Part shown: one piece after another, positions 37,423 to 47,244 of the stretch | Layout of the letters: every line of letters starts with the position of its first letter | Numbering within the stretch: the first letter of the stretch is position 1 | Assembly: GCF_018502625.1 (NCBI RefSeq) | Contig: NZ_CP075566.1 | Coordinates: forward strand, 5,211,001 to 5,275,000 | DNA length: 64,000 nucleotides | Direction of reading: 5' to 3' | Source: Pseudomonas hormoni | GTDB lineage: Bacteria > Pseudomonadota > Gammaproteobacteria > Pseudomonadales > Pseudomonadaceae | Notes under the pieces: generated by a model | What the model saw: the letters and a program-made list of their open reading frames with translations, nothing else | Database searches by the model: none | Told to the model about the DNA's origin: nothing | Position numbers and translations under genes: made by a program

Positions 37423-39546
37423 TCAGTCCGTCAGCGCGCTCCAGTCGAACGGCTGCACAAAGGTTGGGACTTCTTCGGCCACCATCGGGTGCGCCACCAG
37501 GAAGCCTTGCACGTACTCGCAACCATTGGCTTGCAGCCACTCATATTGCGCGACTGTTTCCACCCCTTCGGCGATCACCAGGATTCCGTATTGTTTGCAC
37601 AGGTCGATCACATTGCGCACCAGCGCCGCATCCCGTGTAGACGCTGGCAAGCGAGCGATCAGATGGCGGTCGAGCTTGAGCGTGTCCAGCTCCAGGTCGC
37701 GCAGATGGGACAGCGAGCACGGCCCTGAACCGAAGTCATCCAGCGCCACCCGCACACCCAGGTTATGCAGCAGGCGCAGCTGTTTGCGGGTTTCCTCGGG
37801 GTTGTGCATCAAGGCCTCTTCCGTGACCTCGACTTCCAGATGACGCGCCTGCAAGCCATGACGCTCCAGCACCTGGCGCAACTCGGTGACCAGGTTCGGC
37901 ATGCCGAACTGCGTGCTGCTCAAACTGACGCCCAGCACCAGGTCCTCGGCAAACAGGGTTTCCCAGGCTTTACGCTGCCCGGCGCCGCGACGATAGATCC
38001 AGCTGCCCAGTCGGCTGATCAACCGCGCTTCTTCCAGCAACGGTAAAAACAGCCCCGGCGGCACGTCGCCGACACTCGGGTGCTGCCAGCGCAACAGCGC
38101 TTCGAACCCGCGAATCTGCCCGCCGTCGATCGCCACCTGAGGCTGATACACCAGATTGAAATCACGGTTTTCAATGGCGGCACGCACACTTTCTTCGAGC
38201 ATCAGCCGTGAGCGCGCCCGACCATTCATGTCATGGTCATAAAAACGATACTGCTGACGGCCGGCGCGCTTGGCCTCGTACATGGCGATGTCCGACGCTC
38301 GCATCAATCCATCGAGATTGGCCCCGCAATCCGGGTACGTAGCAATGCCGATGCTGGCGCCCAGCGCGATGTCCAGACCATCGATCTGCTGACAGATCGA
38401 CACCCGCTCGATGAGTTTCTCGGCAATCTTCGCCGCTTGTTCGGGGAACTCCAGATCCAGCAGCGCCGTGAACTCATCGCCGCCCATGCGCGCCAGAATG
38501 TCGAACGGCCGCAAGCACGCCTTCAACTGCTCGGAAACCCAGCGCAGCACGCGGTCGCCGGCATCGTGGCCGAGGGAATCGTTGACTCGCTTGAACCCGT
38601 CGAGATCGAGGTAGAGCAACACCCACGCGCTGTCGGAGCGTTCGCCGCGCAGCAACAGGTTTTCCACCGTCTGATAGAAGCCCCGGCGATTCAGCAGCCC
38701 GGTCAACGGGTCGGTCACCGCCTGGAATTCCAGCTGCTGATGCAGGTGGCGCACCACCGACATGTCCAGCACCGTCACCACCATCGCATGTTGTTCGGCG
38801 GGCAGTGGCGCGCAAGACAGCGCCACGGGCACCTGCTGGCCGGGGGCCGTACGCAACAGTGCGTCATGCAGGCGCAAGGTTTCGCCGCGCTTGTAACCGG
38901 CGAGCAATTCGGAATCGGCCCAGATCGGAATGTGCGGTTTTTGCAGGTAATCCAGAAACTCTTTGCCCTGCAGGTCCTGCAGCTTGGCATTGAGCAGCCG
39001 TGACATCGCCGGGTTGGCAAAGCGGATCAAACCGTCCTCGCCGACCACCAGGATGCCTTCGGCGGCATTGTCCAGCACCGAGGCATTAAAGGCGCGCTCG
39101 ACCTCCAGATCGTGGCTCAGGCGCTGCAACGCCCGGCGATTGCGCTGATGCTCGAGCAGTGCCTGGACTTTGGGCTTGAGAATCTGCGGGTCGAACGGTT
39201 TGAACAGGTAATCCACCGCACCGCTGGCATAGCCCTTGATCACGGCGTCCTGGGACTGTTCATTGGCGGTGAGGAAAATGATCGGCGTGAGGCGGGTTCG
39301 CTGGCTTCCCCGCATCAGGCGCGCCACTTCAAACCCGTCCATGCCCGGCATCTGCACATCCAGCAGCACCAGGTCGATATCGTGCTCGAGTAAAAGACTG
39401 AGGGCTTCAAAACCGGACGCAGCCGTCAGGACCTGCCAATCCTGGCGCTGGAGCAACGCGCGCATGCTGATCAGGTTTTCAGGGTAATCATCGACGATTA
39501 AAAGGGTTGAGCTGCCGTCGGCTGGCGTGGGTTGCGCGCATTCCAT
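37423..39546 (-). CDS. Response regulator with PAS, GGDEF and EAL domains
   Basis: This 707-residue c-di-GMP protein has, in order: a receiver domain (DD19-20, phospho-acceptor Asp63, Lys116), a PAS domain (about 150-265), a GGDEF domain with intact GGDEF at 355-359 and inhibitory RPFD at 346-349, and an EAL domain (E482-A-L, EVTE, DDFG 603-606, KLD, AEGVET). The diguanylate cyclase half looks fully active. In the EAL half the metal-binding Asn of the usual NLS motif is Ser541 (VSLS) and the loop reads DDFGSGPCSL, so phosphodiesterase activity may be weak or lost. No cognate histidine kinase gene is adjacent. Confidence 0.92.
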   Translation of the reverse strand: MECAQPTPADGSSTLLIVDDYPENLISMRALLQRQDWQVLTAASGFEALSLLLEHDIDLVLLDVQMPGMDGFEVARLMRGSQRTRLTPIIFLTANEQSQDAVIKGYASGAVDYLFKPFDPQILKPKVQALLEHQRNRRALQRLSHDLEVERAFNASVLDNAAEGILVVGEDGLIRFANPAMSRLLNAKLQDLQGKEFLDYLQKPHIPIWADSELLAGYKRGETLRLHDALLRTAPGQQVPVALSCAPLPAEQHAMVVTVLDMSVVRHLHQQLEFQAVTDPLTGLLNRRGFYQTVENLLLRGERSDSAWVLLYLDLDGFKRVNDSLGHDAGDRVLRWVSEQLKACLRPFDILARMGGDEFTALLDLEFPEQAAKIAEKLIERVSICQQIDGLDIALGASIGIATYPDCGANLDGLMRASDIAMYEAKRAGRQQYRFYDHDMNGRARSRLMLEESVRAAIENRDFNLVYQPQVAIDGGQIRGFEALLRWQHPSVGDVPPGLFLPLLEEARLISRLGSWIYRRGAGQRKAWETLFAEDLVLGVSLSSTQFGMPNLVTELRQVLERHGLQARHLEVEVTEEALMHNPEETRKQLRLLHNLGVRVALDDFGSGPCSLSHLRDLELDTLKLDRHLIARLPASTRDAALVRNVIDLCKQYGILVIAEGVETVAQYEWLQANGCEYVQGFLVAHPMVAEEVPTFVQPFDWSALTD

Positions 39547-39866
39547 GCTGCTTCTCTTGTTGGGGCGTCAGGCCGGTTTCTCGTGAAAACCGGACATATA
39601 ACAAGCCTTCACTCTAGACCGGGATTAGCTAAAGCAGAAGATATCAGTACGCCATCATTTAACTAAAGAGTTCATTTACCGACTAACGGTCACCGCTACA
39701 GGCCGCTAAAACCGGGAAAGATGGCCTTTTAACAGGATTTTGACGTCATCCATCTGTCAGACAGGCGTTAACAAAACGGCCTTCTACGCTTATAAAGACC
39801 GCCCTCCAAGGCGCGTGCTAGAGCATCTGGTACGTCCGTGCTGCAAAATTTGTGGAAGCTTTGCCT
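39547..39866. other. Intergenic region without gene
   Basis: These 320 bp separate the divergent c-di-GMP gene and the alginate lyase gene. The stretch is A+T-richer than its surroundings and presumably holds both promoters. I see no reading frame, terminator or convincing operator. Confidence 0.6.
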
Positions 39867-40535
39867 ATGATCGATCTCGCATCCTGGAACCTCAGTGTTC
39901 CCGTCGGTAACCCGCCGTACACCGTTGAAACAGCCAAACTGGTGAAGGGTTTCAAGGATCAATACTTCCATTCCGACACCGGCACCCTGTTTTTCTGGTC
40001 CCCAGTGACCGGCACGAAAACCGAAAACGCGAAATATCCGCGCACCGAGCTGCGGGAAACCTACAGCAACGGCACCCTGAAAAACTGGTACTACCCGGAC
40101 GCCGACAACGCCCTGCGTGCCACCCTGGCGGTGAACCAGGTGCCGAGCTCGGGCAAGATCGTCATCGGCCAGATACACGCCTATGAAAGCCAGAAGCCCA
40201 TGGTCAAGGTCGAATATCAGTACAAGACCAGCAGCAAGACCGGCAACATCGTCGCCAAAGTGCGCATGCACCCTGATGATGGCGAAGGCCGGGTGATCAC
40301 CATCGCCACCGGCGTGAAGCTGGATCAGGAGTTCTCCTACCTCATCCACCTGAGCCCCGGAGGTGCGCTGGGCATCAGTGCGGCGGGTTACCAATGGGAC
40401 ACCAACATCAGCGCCACGTGGCGCGTCAAACCGCTGTACTTCAAGGCCGGTGTGTATGTGCAGGACAACACCGGGTACACAAGTGAAGGCGGGAAAGTGA
40501 CGTTCAGCAAGCTGGATATTGATCACGATAAATAG
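39867..40535 (+). CDS. Polysaccharide lyase family 7 alginate lyase
   Basis: This 222-residue protein consists of a single PL7 jelly-roll domain. The three family motifs are intact: RTELRE (59-64), QIH (102-104) and YFKAGVYVQ (191-199), supplying Arg, Gln/His and Tyr of the active cleft. QIH-type enzymes usually prefer polyguluronate or mixed blocks. There is no signal peptide, as in the P. aeruginosa PA1167-type enzyme, so export is unexplained. The ATG at 39867 follows a GGAAG site; GTG 39852 is less likely. A bidirectional terminator follows. Confidence 0.92.
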   Translation: MIDLASWNLSVPVGNPPYTVETAKLVKGFKDQYFHSDTGTLFFWSPVTGTKTENAKYPRTELRETYSNGTLKNWYYPDADNALRATLAVNQVPSSGKIVIGQIHAYESQKPMVKVEYQYKTSSKTGNIVAKVRMHPDDGEGRVITIATGVKLDQEFSYLIHLSPGGALGISAAGYQWDTNISATWRVKPLYFKAGVYVQDNTGYTSEGGKVTFSKLDIDHDK

Positions 40536-40550
40536 AATCACCCACAAAAA

Positions 40551-40574
40551 AACCCGCCTCTCGGCGGGTTTTTT
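40551..40574. terminator. Bidirectional intrinsic terminator
   Basis: AACCCGCC pairs with GGCGGGTT around a four-base loop, with A-run on the left and T-run on the right, so it can end both the lyase gene (+) and fba (-). Confidence 0.93.
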
Positions 40575-40596
40575 ATGCGGTTCAAACGCTGAAGGC

Positions 40597-41661
40597 TTAG
40601 TTCACCTTGGCGTTCAACTCACCTTTCAGGTAACGCTGATACATCGCTTCCAACGAGATCGGCTTGATCTTCGAAGCGTTGCCGGCAGTGCCGAAAGCTT
40701 CGTAGCGAGCGATACATACGTCGCGCATTGCGGTAACGGTCGCGCCGAAGAATTTACGTGGGTCGAACTCGCTCGGGTTGGTAGCCATCAGGCGACGCAT
40801 CGCGCCGGTGGACGCCAGACGCAGGTCGGTGTCGATGTTGACCTTGCGCACGCCGTGCTTGATGCCTTCGACGATTTCTTCGACCGGCACGCCGTAGGTT
40901 TCTTTGATATCGCCGCCGTACTGGTTGATGATCGCCAGCCACTCTTGCGGAACCGAAGACGAACCGTGCATCACCAGGTGGGTGTTCGGGATGCGTTTGT
41001 GGATTTCCTTGATGCGGTCGATGGCCAGCACGTCGCCGGTAGGCGGCTTGGTGAACTTGTAGGCGCCATGGCTGGTGCCGATGGCGATGGCCAGGGCGTC
41101 GACCTGGGTGCGCTTGACGAAGTCAGCGGCTTCTTCCGGGTCGGTCAGCATCTGGCTGTGATCCAGAACGCCTTCGGCGCCGATGCCGTCTTCTTCACCG
41201 GCCATACCGGTTTCCAGCGAACCCAGGCAACCCAGCTCGCCTTCTACCGAAACGCCGCAGGCGTGAGCCAGGGCCACGGTTTGTTGGGTAACGCGCACGT
41301 TGTAGTCGTAGTCGGTCGGGGTCTTGCCGTCTTCGCCGAGGGAACCGTCCATCATCACCGAGCTGAAGCCCAGTTGAATGGAGCGCTGGCAGACGTCAGG
41401 GCTGGTGCCGTGATCCTGGTGCATGCACACCGGGATGTGCGGGAATTCTTCGATTGCCGCGAGGATCAGGTGACGCAGGAACGGCGCGCCGGCGTATTTG
41501 CGAGCACCGGCCGAAGCCTGGACGATCACCGGGGAGTCAGTCTTGTCAGCGGCTTCCATGATGGCGCGCATCTGCTCAAGGTTGTTGACGTTGAAGGCTG
41601 GAACGCCGTAGCCGAATTCGGCTGCGTGGTCCAGCATCTGGCGCATGCTGATAAGTGCCAT
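40597..41661 (-). CDS. fba: Class II fructose-bisphosphate aldolase
   Basis: This 354-residue zinc-dependent aldolase of the CbbA subtype interconverts fructose-1,6-bisphosphate and two triose phosphates, mainly gluconeogenic in Pseudomonas. Zinc and catalytic motifs are VCMHQDHG (about 80-87) and [24 protein letters not shown] binds phosphate. It is the last gene of the tkt-epd-pgk-lipoprotein-fba cluster, separated from the lipoproteins by a 290-bp gap that contains a REPIN. Confidence 0.96.
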   Translation of the reverse strand: MALISMRQMLDHAAEFGYGVPAFNVNNLEQMRAIMEAADKTDSPVIVQASAGARKYAGAPFLRHLILAAIEEFPHIPVCMHQDHGTSPDVCQRSIQLGFSSVMMDGSLGEDGKTPTDYDYNVRVTQQTVALAHACGVSVEGELGCLGSLETGMAGEEDGIGAEGVLDHSQMLTDPEEAADFVKRTQVDALAIAIGTSHGAYKFTKPPTGDVLAIDRIKEIHKRIPNTHLVMHGSSSVPQEWLAIINQYGGDIKETYGVPVEEIVEGIKHGVRKVNIDTDLRLASTGAMRRLMATNPSEFDPRKFFGATVTAMRDVCIARYEAFGTAGNASKIKPISLEAMYQRYLKGELNAKVN

Positions 41662-41801
41662 TGTGTGTGTCTCTCCCGGTTTGGGTCGTTAATCGTGCCA
41701 GCCTGCCGGAGCGGCGGCGGCTATTCAAGTTTTTGCAGATCGGGGGTTGGTCCGGGCTGCGGATTCGGTACAACATAAATCCTGAGTGTGACGAAGAACC
41801 T

Positions 41802-41931
41802 GTGGCGAGCAAGCTTGCTCGCGTTCGGCTGCGAAGCAGTCGTAAACCGGTCGACTCGGTCTTTCTCAAACACGGCGTCGACTGGCTTTGGGAGCGCTTC
41901 GCACTCCAGCGGGAGCAAGCTCCCTCGCCAC
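41802..41931. repeat. Chimeric REPIN (two different arms)
   Basis: The left arm reads GTGGCGAGCAAGCTTGCTCG (cGAGCAAGCTTGCTCg palindrome); the right arm is the usual AGCGGGAGCAAGCTCCCTCG form. The shared outer ends pair but the inner palindromes belong to different subfamilies. Confidence 0.8.
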
Positions 41932-41951
41932 AAAAGCCCAGCGATCGGCTC

Positions 41952-42284
41952 CTACTGCGCTTTACAACCGCGGCCGATCAAATCATTGGTGGCGACCCAG
42001 TACACCAGGCCTTCCTCACCTTTTACGTGAAACGCCAACATGTCGCTGCTGTACAGCGAACCTTCCGCGCCCGGTTCAAGCTTCAGGCGATAGACCTGAT
42101 CGGCCCCGCCGAGGCGCACGTCGACGGCCTTGCGGCTGTCGTCTGTGTAGCGCCAGAGCACTTTGGCCTGGCTGTCGCAGGTCCAGGTGGTCCAGTTGTC
42201 CGTCGATTCGGCCGGCTTGAACAGGTTGAAATTCGAGCAACCTGCCAGCAGTGCCAGCGCCGTAATGGCGATAAAACCTTTCAT
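41952..42284 (-). CDS. MliC-family lipoprotein (putative C-type lysozyme inhibitor)
   Basis: This 110-residue protein has a lipobox (ALLAGCSNF, Cys16) and a MliC/PliC-like beta-barrel domain with WTCDSQAKVLWRY and YWVATNDLIGRGC; the two cysteines TC and GC probably form the family's disulfide. It would be an envelope lipoprotein that protects peptidoglycan from host lysozyme. GAGGAA precedes the ATG at 42284. It lies between pgk and fba, as in P. aeruginosa (PA0554). Confidence 0.8.
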   Translation of the reverse strand: MKGFIAITALALLAGCSNFNLFKPAESTDNWTTWTCDSQAKVLWRYTDDSRKAVDVRLGGADQVYRLKLEPGAEGSLYSSDMLAFHVKGEEGLVYWVATNDLIGRGCKAQ

Positions 42285-42340
42285 CCGTGTTCCTCGACTG
42301 ACGGCGCACGCCGCCAGCCCTGAGTAAGGAGTCAGACCCG

Positions 42341-42562
42341 TCAAGGGCAACCATGTTCCTTGGCGGGGGTCTGTGTTTCGTATTTGTCCAGGCCATCAGG
42401 ACCGGAACGCTTGTTGATCACCGGGTTGGTTTCCGCTTGCCAGTCGGCCTGGTAGCAGCCTTTTTCCAGCGATTGCGGCGCAGGGTCCGGCTTGGCTTTC
42501 GGGTTACTCCCGCAAGCCGCCAGCGAACCCGCAACGATCAACAGCGCTAGCGTCTTGACCAT
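42341..42562 (-). CDS. Small lipoprotein
   Basis: This 73-residue protein has signal peptide and lipobox MVKTLALLIVAGSLAACGS (Cys17), followed by a hydrophilic tail with a Cys pair (GCYQAD, HGCP). The function is unknown; a small gene of this kind follows pgk in P. aeruginosa. GGGAG precedes the ATG. It starts 34 bp after pgk and is probably cotranscribed. Confidence 0.78.
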   Translation of the reverse strand: MVKTLALLIVAGSLAACGSNPKAKPDPAPQSLEKGCYQADWQAETNPVINKRSGPDGLDKYETQTPAKEHGCP

Positions 42563-42596
42563 CTGAACACTCCCTTTCCTGGTCAAATCAGCGACC

Positions 42597-43760
42597 TCAG
42601 GCCTTGGCCCGACTTTCCAGGACTTCAACCGCCGGCAATACCTTGCCTTCGACGAATTCAAGGAATGCGCCGCCGCCGGTAGAAATGTAGGAGATCTGAT
42701 CCGCGACGCCATATTTGTCGATGGCCGCCAGGGTGTCGCCGCCGCCCGCGATGGAGAACGCCGAGCTTTCCGCGATGGCCTGGGCCAGCACTTTGGTGCC
42801 GTTACCGAACTGGTCGAACTCGAACACGCCCACCGGGCCGTTCCACAGAATGGTCTTGGACGACTTCAACAGCTCGGCGAAATTCGCCGCGGTCTGTGGG
42901 CCGATGTCCAGGATCATGTCGTCTGCGGCTACGTCGGCGATCAGCTTGACGGTGGCAGTGGCGCTTTCAGCGAATTCCTTGGCAACCACAACGTCCACCG
43001 GCAGCGGCACGCTGACCTTGGCGGCGATTTCACGAGCGGTGTCCAGCAGGTCCGGTTCGTACAGGGATTTACCGACCGGATGACCGGCAGCGGCCAGGAA
43101 CGTGTTGGCAATGCCGCCGCCGACGATCAGCTGGTTGCAGATCTGGCTCAGGCTGTTCAGCACGTCGAGTTTGGTCGAGACCTTGGAGCCGGCAACGATG
43201 GCCGCCATTGGCTGGGCCGGGGCGCCCAGGGCTTTGCCCAGTGCGTCGAGTTCAGCGGCCAGCAGCGGGCCAGCGGCAGCGACTTTGGCGAACTTGGCCA
43301 CGCCATGGGTCGAACCCTCGGCGCGGTGAGCGGTGCCGAAGGCGTCCATCACGAATACGTCGCACAGGGCAGCGTATTGCTGGGCCAGTTCGTCAGCGTT
43401 CTTTTTCTCGCCTTTGTTGAAGCGCACGTTTTCGAACAGGACGATGTCGCCGGCCTTCACGTCAACGCCGCCCAGGTAATCGGCCACCAGCGGCACTTCG
43501 CGGCCCAGGGCCTTGCTCAGGTAGTCGGCGACAGGCTTGAGGCTGTTCTCGGCCGAGAACTCGCCTTCGGTCGGACGGCCAAGGTGCGAGCAGACCATCA
43601 CGGCCGCGCCTTTTTCCAGGGCCAGCTTGATGGTCGGCAGCGAAGCCAGGATTCGCGCATCGCTGGTGACTACACCGTCCTTGACTGGGACGTTGAGGTC
43701 TTCGCGGATCAATACGCGCTTACCTTGCAGATCGAGGTCGGACATCTTCAACACGGTCAT
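42597..43760 (-). CDS. pgk: Phosphoglycerate kinase
   Basis: This 387-residue enzyme interconverts 1,3-bisphosphoglycerate and 3-phosphoglycerate. Motifs are [25 protein letters not shown], the hinge [10 protein letters not shown] and the nucleotide-binding [16 protein letters not shown] 43760 gives the standard Pseudomonas length. It begins 12 bp after the epd stop. Confidence 0.97.
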   Translation of the reverse strand: MTVLKMSDLDLQGKRVLIREDLNVPVKDGVVTSDARILASLPTIKLALEKGAAVMVCSHLGRPTEGEFSAENSLKPVADYLSKALGREVPLVADYLGGVDVKAGDIVLFENVRFNKGEKKNADELAQQYAALCDVFVMDAFGTAHRAEGSTHGVAKFAKVAAAGPLLAAELDALGKALGAPAQPMAAIVAGSKVSTKLDVLNSLSQICNQLIVGGGIANTFLAAAGHPVGKSLYEPDLLDTAREIAAKVSVPLPVDVVVAKEFAESATATVKLIADVAADDMILDIGPQTAANFAELLKSSKTILWNGPVGVFEFDQFGNGTKVLAQAIAESSAFSIAGGGDTLAAIDKYGVADQISYISTGGGAFLEFVEGKVLPAVEVLESRAKA

Positions 43761-43772
43761 GGGTCGCACTTC

Positions 43773-44825
43773 CTACGGTTTTTTTGAAGTCGCTGTTTGC
43801 AGATAGTGTTCTGCAACATCCAGCATTCGGTTGGCAAAACCCCATTCGTTGTCGAACCAGGCCAGGATGTTCACCAGCCGTGGGCCGGAAACTCGGGTCT
43901 GACTGGCATCGACGATGGCCGAATGTGGGTCATGATTGAAATCACAGCTTGCGTGGGGTAGCTCGGTGTAGGCCAGCAGGCCTTTGAGCGGGCCGCTGGT
44001 GGCCGCCTCGCGCAGAATCCGATTGACCTCGGTGGCGTCGGTGTCGCTCACGGTCTGCATCGTAATGTCGAGGCAAGACACGTTCACCGTCGGCACCCGC
44101 ACGGCTTTGGCCTGAATTCGCCCGGCAAGTTCCGGCAACAGGCGTTCGATGCCGCGTGCCAGACCAGTGGACACTGGAATCACCGACTGAAACGCCGAAC
44201 GGGTGCGGCGCAGGTCTTCGTGATGATAGGCGTCAATGACGGGCTGGTCGTTCATCGCCGAGTGGATGGTGGTGATCGACACGTATTCCAGACCAATGGC
44301 CTGATCCAGCAGGCGCAACAGCGGCACGCCGCAATTGGTGGTGCAGGAGGCGTTGGACACCAGCAGCTCTTCGCCGGTCAGGCAATCCTGGTTCACGCCG
44401 TAGACGATGGTGGCGTCGACATCCGCCTCGCTGGCCATCGGCTGGGAAAACAGTACGCGTGGCGCACCGGCGTCGAGGAAACGCTGGCCGTCTTCGCGGG
44501 TGTGGTAAGCGCCGGAGCACTCCAGCACCAGATCGACGCCCAACGACGCCCAATCGATGCCTTCGGGGGTGGCACTGCGCAGGACCTTCACGCAGTCGCC
44601 ATTAATATGCAGACAATCGCCTTCAACCCTCACTTCGCCGGGAAAGCGCCCGTGCGTGGAGTCGAAGCGTGTCAGGTATTCGATGCTGGCCATATCCGCC
44701 AGATCGTTGATCGCGACAATCTCAAACCCGGCCTTCTCGCCTCGCTCGAACAACGCACGCAAGACGCAACGACCAATCCGGCCGTAGCCGTTGAGTGCAA
44801 CTTTGTAGGGACGCGGTTGAGGCAT
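43773..44825 (-). CDS. epd: Erythrose-4-phosphate dehydrogenase (GapB/Epd type)
   Basis: This 350-residue glyceraldehyde-3-phosphate-dehydrogenase-like enzyme has NAD-binding NGYGRIGRCVLRAL, the catalytic SNASCTTNC and the C-terminal ILAWFDNEWGFANRM. In the tkt-epd-pgk cluster the Epd assignment (vitamin B6 pathway) is likely, though GAPDH activity cannot be excluded. The ATG at 44825 is chosen; the upstream frame runs through the REP pair. Confidence 0.9.
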   Translation of the reverse strand: MPQPRPYKVALNGYGRIGRCVLRALFERGEKAGFEIVAINDLADMASIEYLTRFDSTHGRFPGEVRVEGDCLHINGDCVKVLRSATPEGIDWASLGVDLVLECSGAYHTREDGQRFLDAGAPRVLFSQPMASEADVDATIVYGVNQDCLTGEELLVSNASCTTNCGVPLLRLLDQAIGLEYVSITTIHSAMNDQPVIDAYHHEDLRRTRSAFQSVIPVSTGLARGIERLLPELAGRIQAKAVRVPTVNVSCLDITMQTVSDTDATEVNRILREAATSGPLKGLLAYTELPHASCDFNHDPHSAIVDASQTRVSGPRLVNILAWFDNEWGFANRMLDVAEHYLQTATSKKP

Positions 44826-44870
44826 GGGGTTCTCGATGAAGCTTGGGAATGTGGTTGCCAGGTCTGCCGC

Positions 44871-44957
44871 CTTCGCGGGCAAGCCTCGCTCCTACAGGTC
44901 TTCGGTTGCCTTGAAAAACAACGCAATCCCTTGTAGGAGCGAGGCTTGCCCGCGAAG
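44871..44957. repeat. REP pair, family B, outward orientation
   Basis: CTTCGCGGGCAAGCCTCGCT and its complement between tkt and epd. Confidence 0.88.
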
Positions 44958-44986
44958 ACGTCAGCCCCGATACCGCAACTTCTGGA

Positions 44987-46984
44987 TCAGTCTTCCAGCA
45001 GCTCTTCAGCCTGACCCAGGATGTTTTCCAGGGTGAAACCGAACTCTTCGAACAAGGCTGGCGCAGGCGCCGACTCACCGTAGGTGGTCATGCCGATGAC
45101 GCGGCCTTCCAGGCCCACGTACTTGTACCAGTAGTCCGCGTGAGCGGCTTCGATGGCGATACGGGCGCTGACCTGCAACGGCAGAACCGATTGCTTGTAG
45201 CCGGCGTCCTGGGCATCGAACACGCTGGTGCAAGGCATCGAAACAACGCGCACCTTGCGACCTTGCTCGGTCAGCTTGTCGTAAGCCTGAACCGCCAGAC
45301 CCACTTCCGAACCGGTGGCGATCAGGATCAGCTCAGGCTCGCCTGCGCAATCCTTCAGCACGTAACCGCCACGGGAGATCTCTTCGATCTGAATCGCATT
45401 GCGGGTTTGGTGCTGCAGGTTCTGACGCGAGAAGATCAAGGCCGAAGGACCGTCGTTACGCTCCAGGGCGAACTTCCAGGCCACTGCCGATTCAACGGCA
45501 TCGGCTGGACGCCAGGTGTCGAGGTTCGGCGTGCTGCGCAGGCTGGTCAGTTGCTCGATCGGCTGGTGAGTCGGGCCGTCTTCGCCCAGACCGATAGAGT
45601 CGTGGGTGTAGACGAACAGCACGCGCTTCTTCATCAGCGAGGCCATACGCACGGCGTTGCGGGCGTATTCCATGAACATCAGGAAGGTCGCGCCGTAAGG
45701 CACCAGACCGCCGTGCAAAGCAACGCCGTTCATGATCGCGCTCATGCCGAACTCGCGAACGCCGTAGTACACGTAGTTACCGCTGGCGTCGTCGGCGGTG
45801 ACGCCTTTGCAACCTTTCCACAGAGTCAAGTTGGAGCCGGCCAGGTCAGCGGAGCCGCCGAGGAATTCCGGCAGCATCGGGCCGTAGGCATTCAGGGCGT
45901 TCTGGCTGGCTTTACGGCTGGCGATGGTTTCGCCCTTGGCCGCGACTTCAGCAATATAAGCAGACGCTTTTTCAGCGAAGTCGGCCGGCAGCTCGCCGCT
46001 CAGGCGACGGATCAGCTCGTTGGCCAGCTCAGGGAAAGCCGCAGAGTAGGCAGCGAAACGCTGATCCCACTCGGCTTCGACCGCGCGGCCGGCTTCCTTG
46101 GCGTCCCACTCGGCATAGATGTCGGCCGGGATTTCGAAAGGACCGTGGTTCCACTTCAACGCCGTGCGGGTCAGAGCGATCTCCGCGTCACCCAATGGGG
46201 CGCCGTGGCAGTCTTCTTTACCTTGCTTGTTCGGCGAACCGAAACCGATGGTGGTCTTGCAGCAGATCAGGGTTGGCTGCGCGCTTTTGCGTGCAGTGTC
46301 GATGGCGATCTTGATCTCTTCCGGGTCATGACCGTCGACATTGCGGATCACCTGCCAGTTGTAGGCTTCGAAACGCTTGGGGGTGTCGTCGGTGAACCAG
46401 CCTTCGACTTCGCCGTCGATGGAGATACCGTTGTCATCGTAGAAGGCGATCAGCTTACCCAGGCCCAACGTACCGGCCAGGGAGCCGACTTCGTGGGAAA
46501 TGCCTTCCATCATGCAGCCATCACCCAGGAATACGTAGGTGTGGTGGTCGACAACGTTGTGGCCCGGACGGTTGAATTGCGCCGCCAGGACTTTTTCTGC
46601 CAGGGCGAAACCCACGGCGTTGGCCAGGCCCTGGCCCAGTGGACCGGTGGTGGTTTCAACGCCTGGGGTGTAGCCGAATTCCGGATGACCCGGGGTACGG
46701 CTGTGCAGTTGGCGGAAGTTTTTCAGGTCATCGATCGACAGGTCGTAGCCGGTCAGGTGCAGCAGCGAGTAGATCAGCATCGAGCCGTGGCCGTTGGACA
46801 GCACGAAGCGGTCACGGTCGGCGAACGATGGATTGCTCGGGTTGTGCTTCAGGTAGTCACGCCAAAGTACTTCGGCGATATCCGCCATACCCATCGGGGC
46901 ACCGGGATGGCCGCTGTTGGCTTTTTGCACGGCATCCATGCTGAGGGCACGAATGGCGTTGGCACGCTCACGACGGCTGGGCAT
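44987..46984 (-). CDS. tktA: Transketolase
   Basis: This 665-residue thiamine-diphosphate enzyme of the pentose phosphate pathway has [19 protein letters not shown] at the N-terminus, the ThDP motif [12 protein letters not shown], the transketolase signature and [16 protein letters not shown], and a C-terminal regulatory domain. AGGAGA precedes ATG 46984. It heads the leftward central-carbon cluster and is divergent from the SahR-like gene. Confidence 0.96.
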   Translation of the reverse strand: MPSRRERANAIRALSMDAVQKANSGHPGAPMGMADIAEVLWRDYLKHNPSNPSFADRDRFVLSNGHGSMLIYSLLHLTGYDLSIDDLKNFRQLHSRTPGHPEFGYTPGVETTTGPLGQGLANAVGFALAEKVLAAQFNRPGHNVVDHHTYVFLGDGCMMEGISHEVGSLAGTLGLGKLIAFYDDNGISIDGEVEGWFTDDTPKRFEAYNWQVIRNVDGHDPEEIKIAIDTARKSAQPTLICCKTTIGFGSPNKQGKEDCHGAPLGDAEIALTRTALKWNHGPFEIPADIYAEWDAKEAGRAVEAEWDQRFAAYSAAFPELANELIRRLSGELPADFAEKASAYIAEVAAKGETIASRKASQNALNAYGPMLPEFLGGSADLAGSNLTLWKGCKGVTADDASGNYVYYGVREFGMSAIMNGVALHGGLVPYGATFLMFMEYARNAVRMASLMKKRVLFVYTHDSIGLGEDGPTHQPIEQLTSLRSTPNLDTWRPADAVESAVAWKFALERNDGPSALIFSRQNLQHQTRNAIQIEEISRGGYVLKDCAGEPELILIATGSEVGLAVQAYDKLTEQGRKVRVVSMPCTSVFDAQDAGYKQSVLPLQVSARIAIEAAHADYWYKYVGLEGRVIGMTTYGESAPAPALFEEFGFTLENILGQAEELLED

Positions 46985-47176
46985 CGCTGATCTCCTAGGG
47001 TTTGAATAAAACGAAACGGAAAAAAGGCGAGCATTTTCCCTCACAGGCATGCCTCGCGGCAATGACAGATAGTCATCTGAAGGCGTTTTTCCGGTGGATA
47101 AAGTCGCATTCGCCTGGTGAAACCTTTCCGCTGACGATTTGTAGAGTGACCCTTTCCCCGAGAAGTGCCATCTATC

Positions 47177-47206
47177 GAGCAATATCAAAACTTTTTGATA
47201 TTGCTC
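47177..47206. promoter_or_regulatory. 30-bp palindrome upstream of the SahR-like gene
   Basis: GAGCAATATCAAAA (47177-47190) and TTTTGATATTGCTC (47193-47206) are perfect 14-bp complements with a two-base centre, 38 bp before the SahR-like start. An A+T-rich site of this kind fits an ArsR-family autoregulatory operator that also controls metK. Confidence 0.75.
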
Positions 47207-47244
47207 TTGCAGAGCTTTATGACCGTCACTAGACTGCTGGCCCT

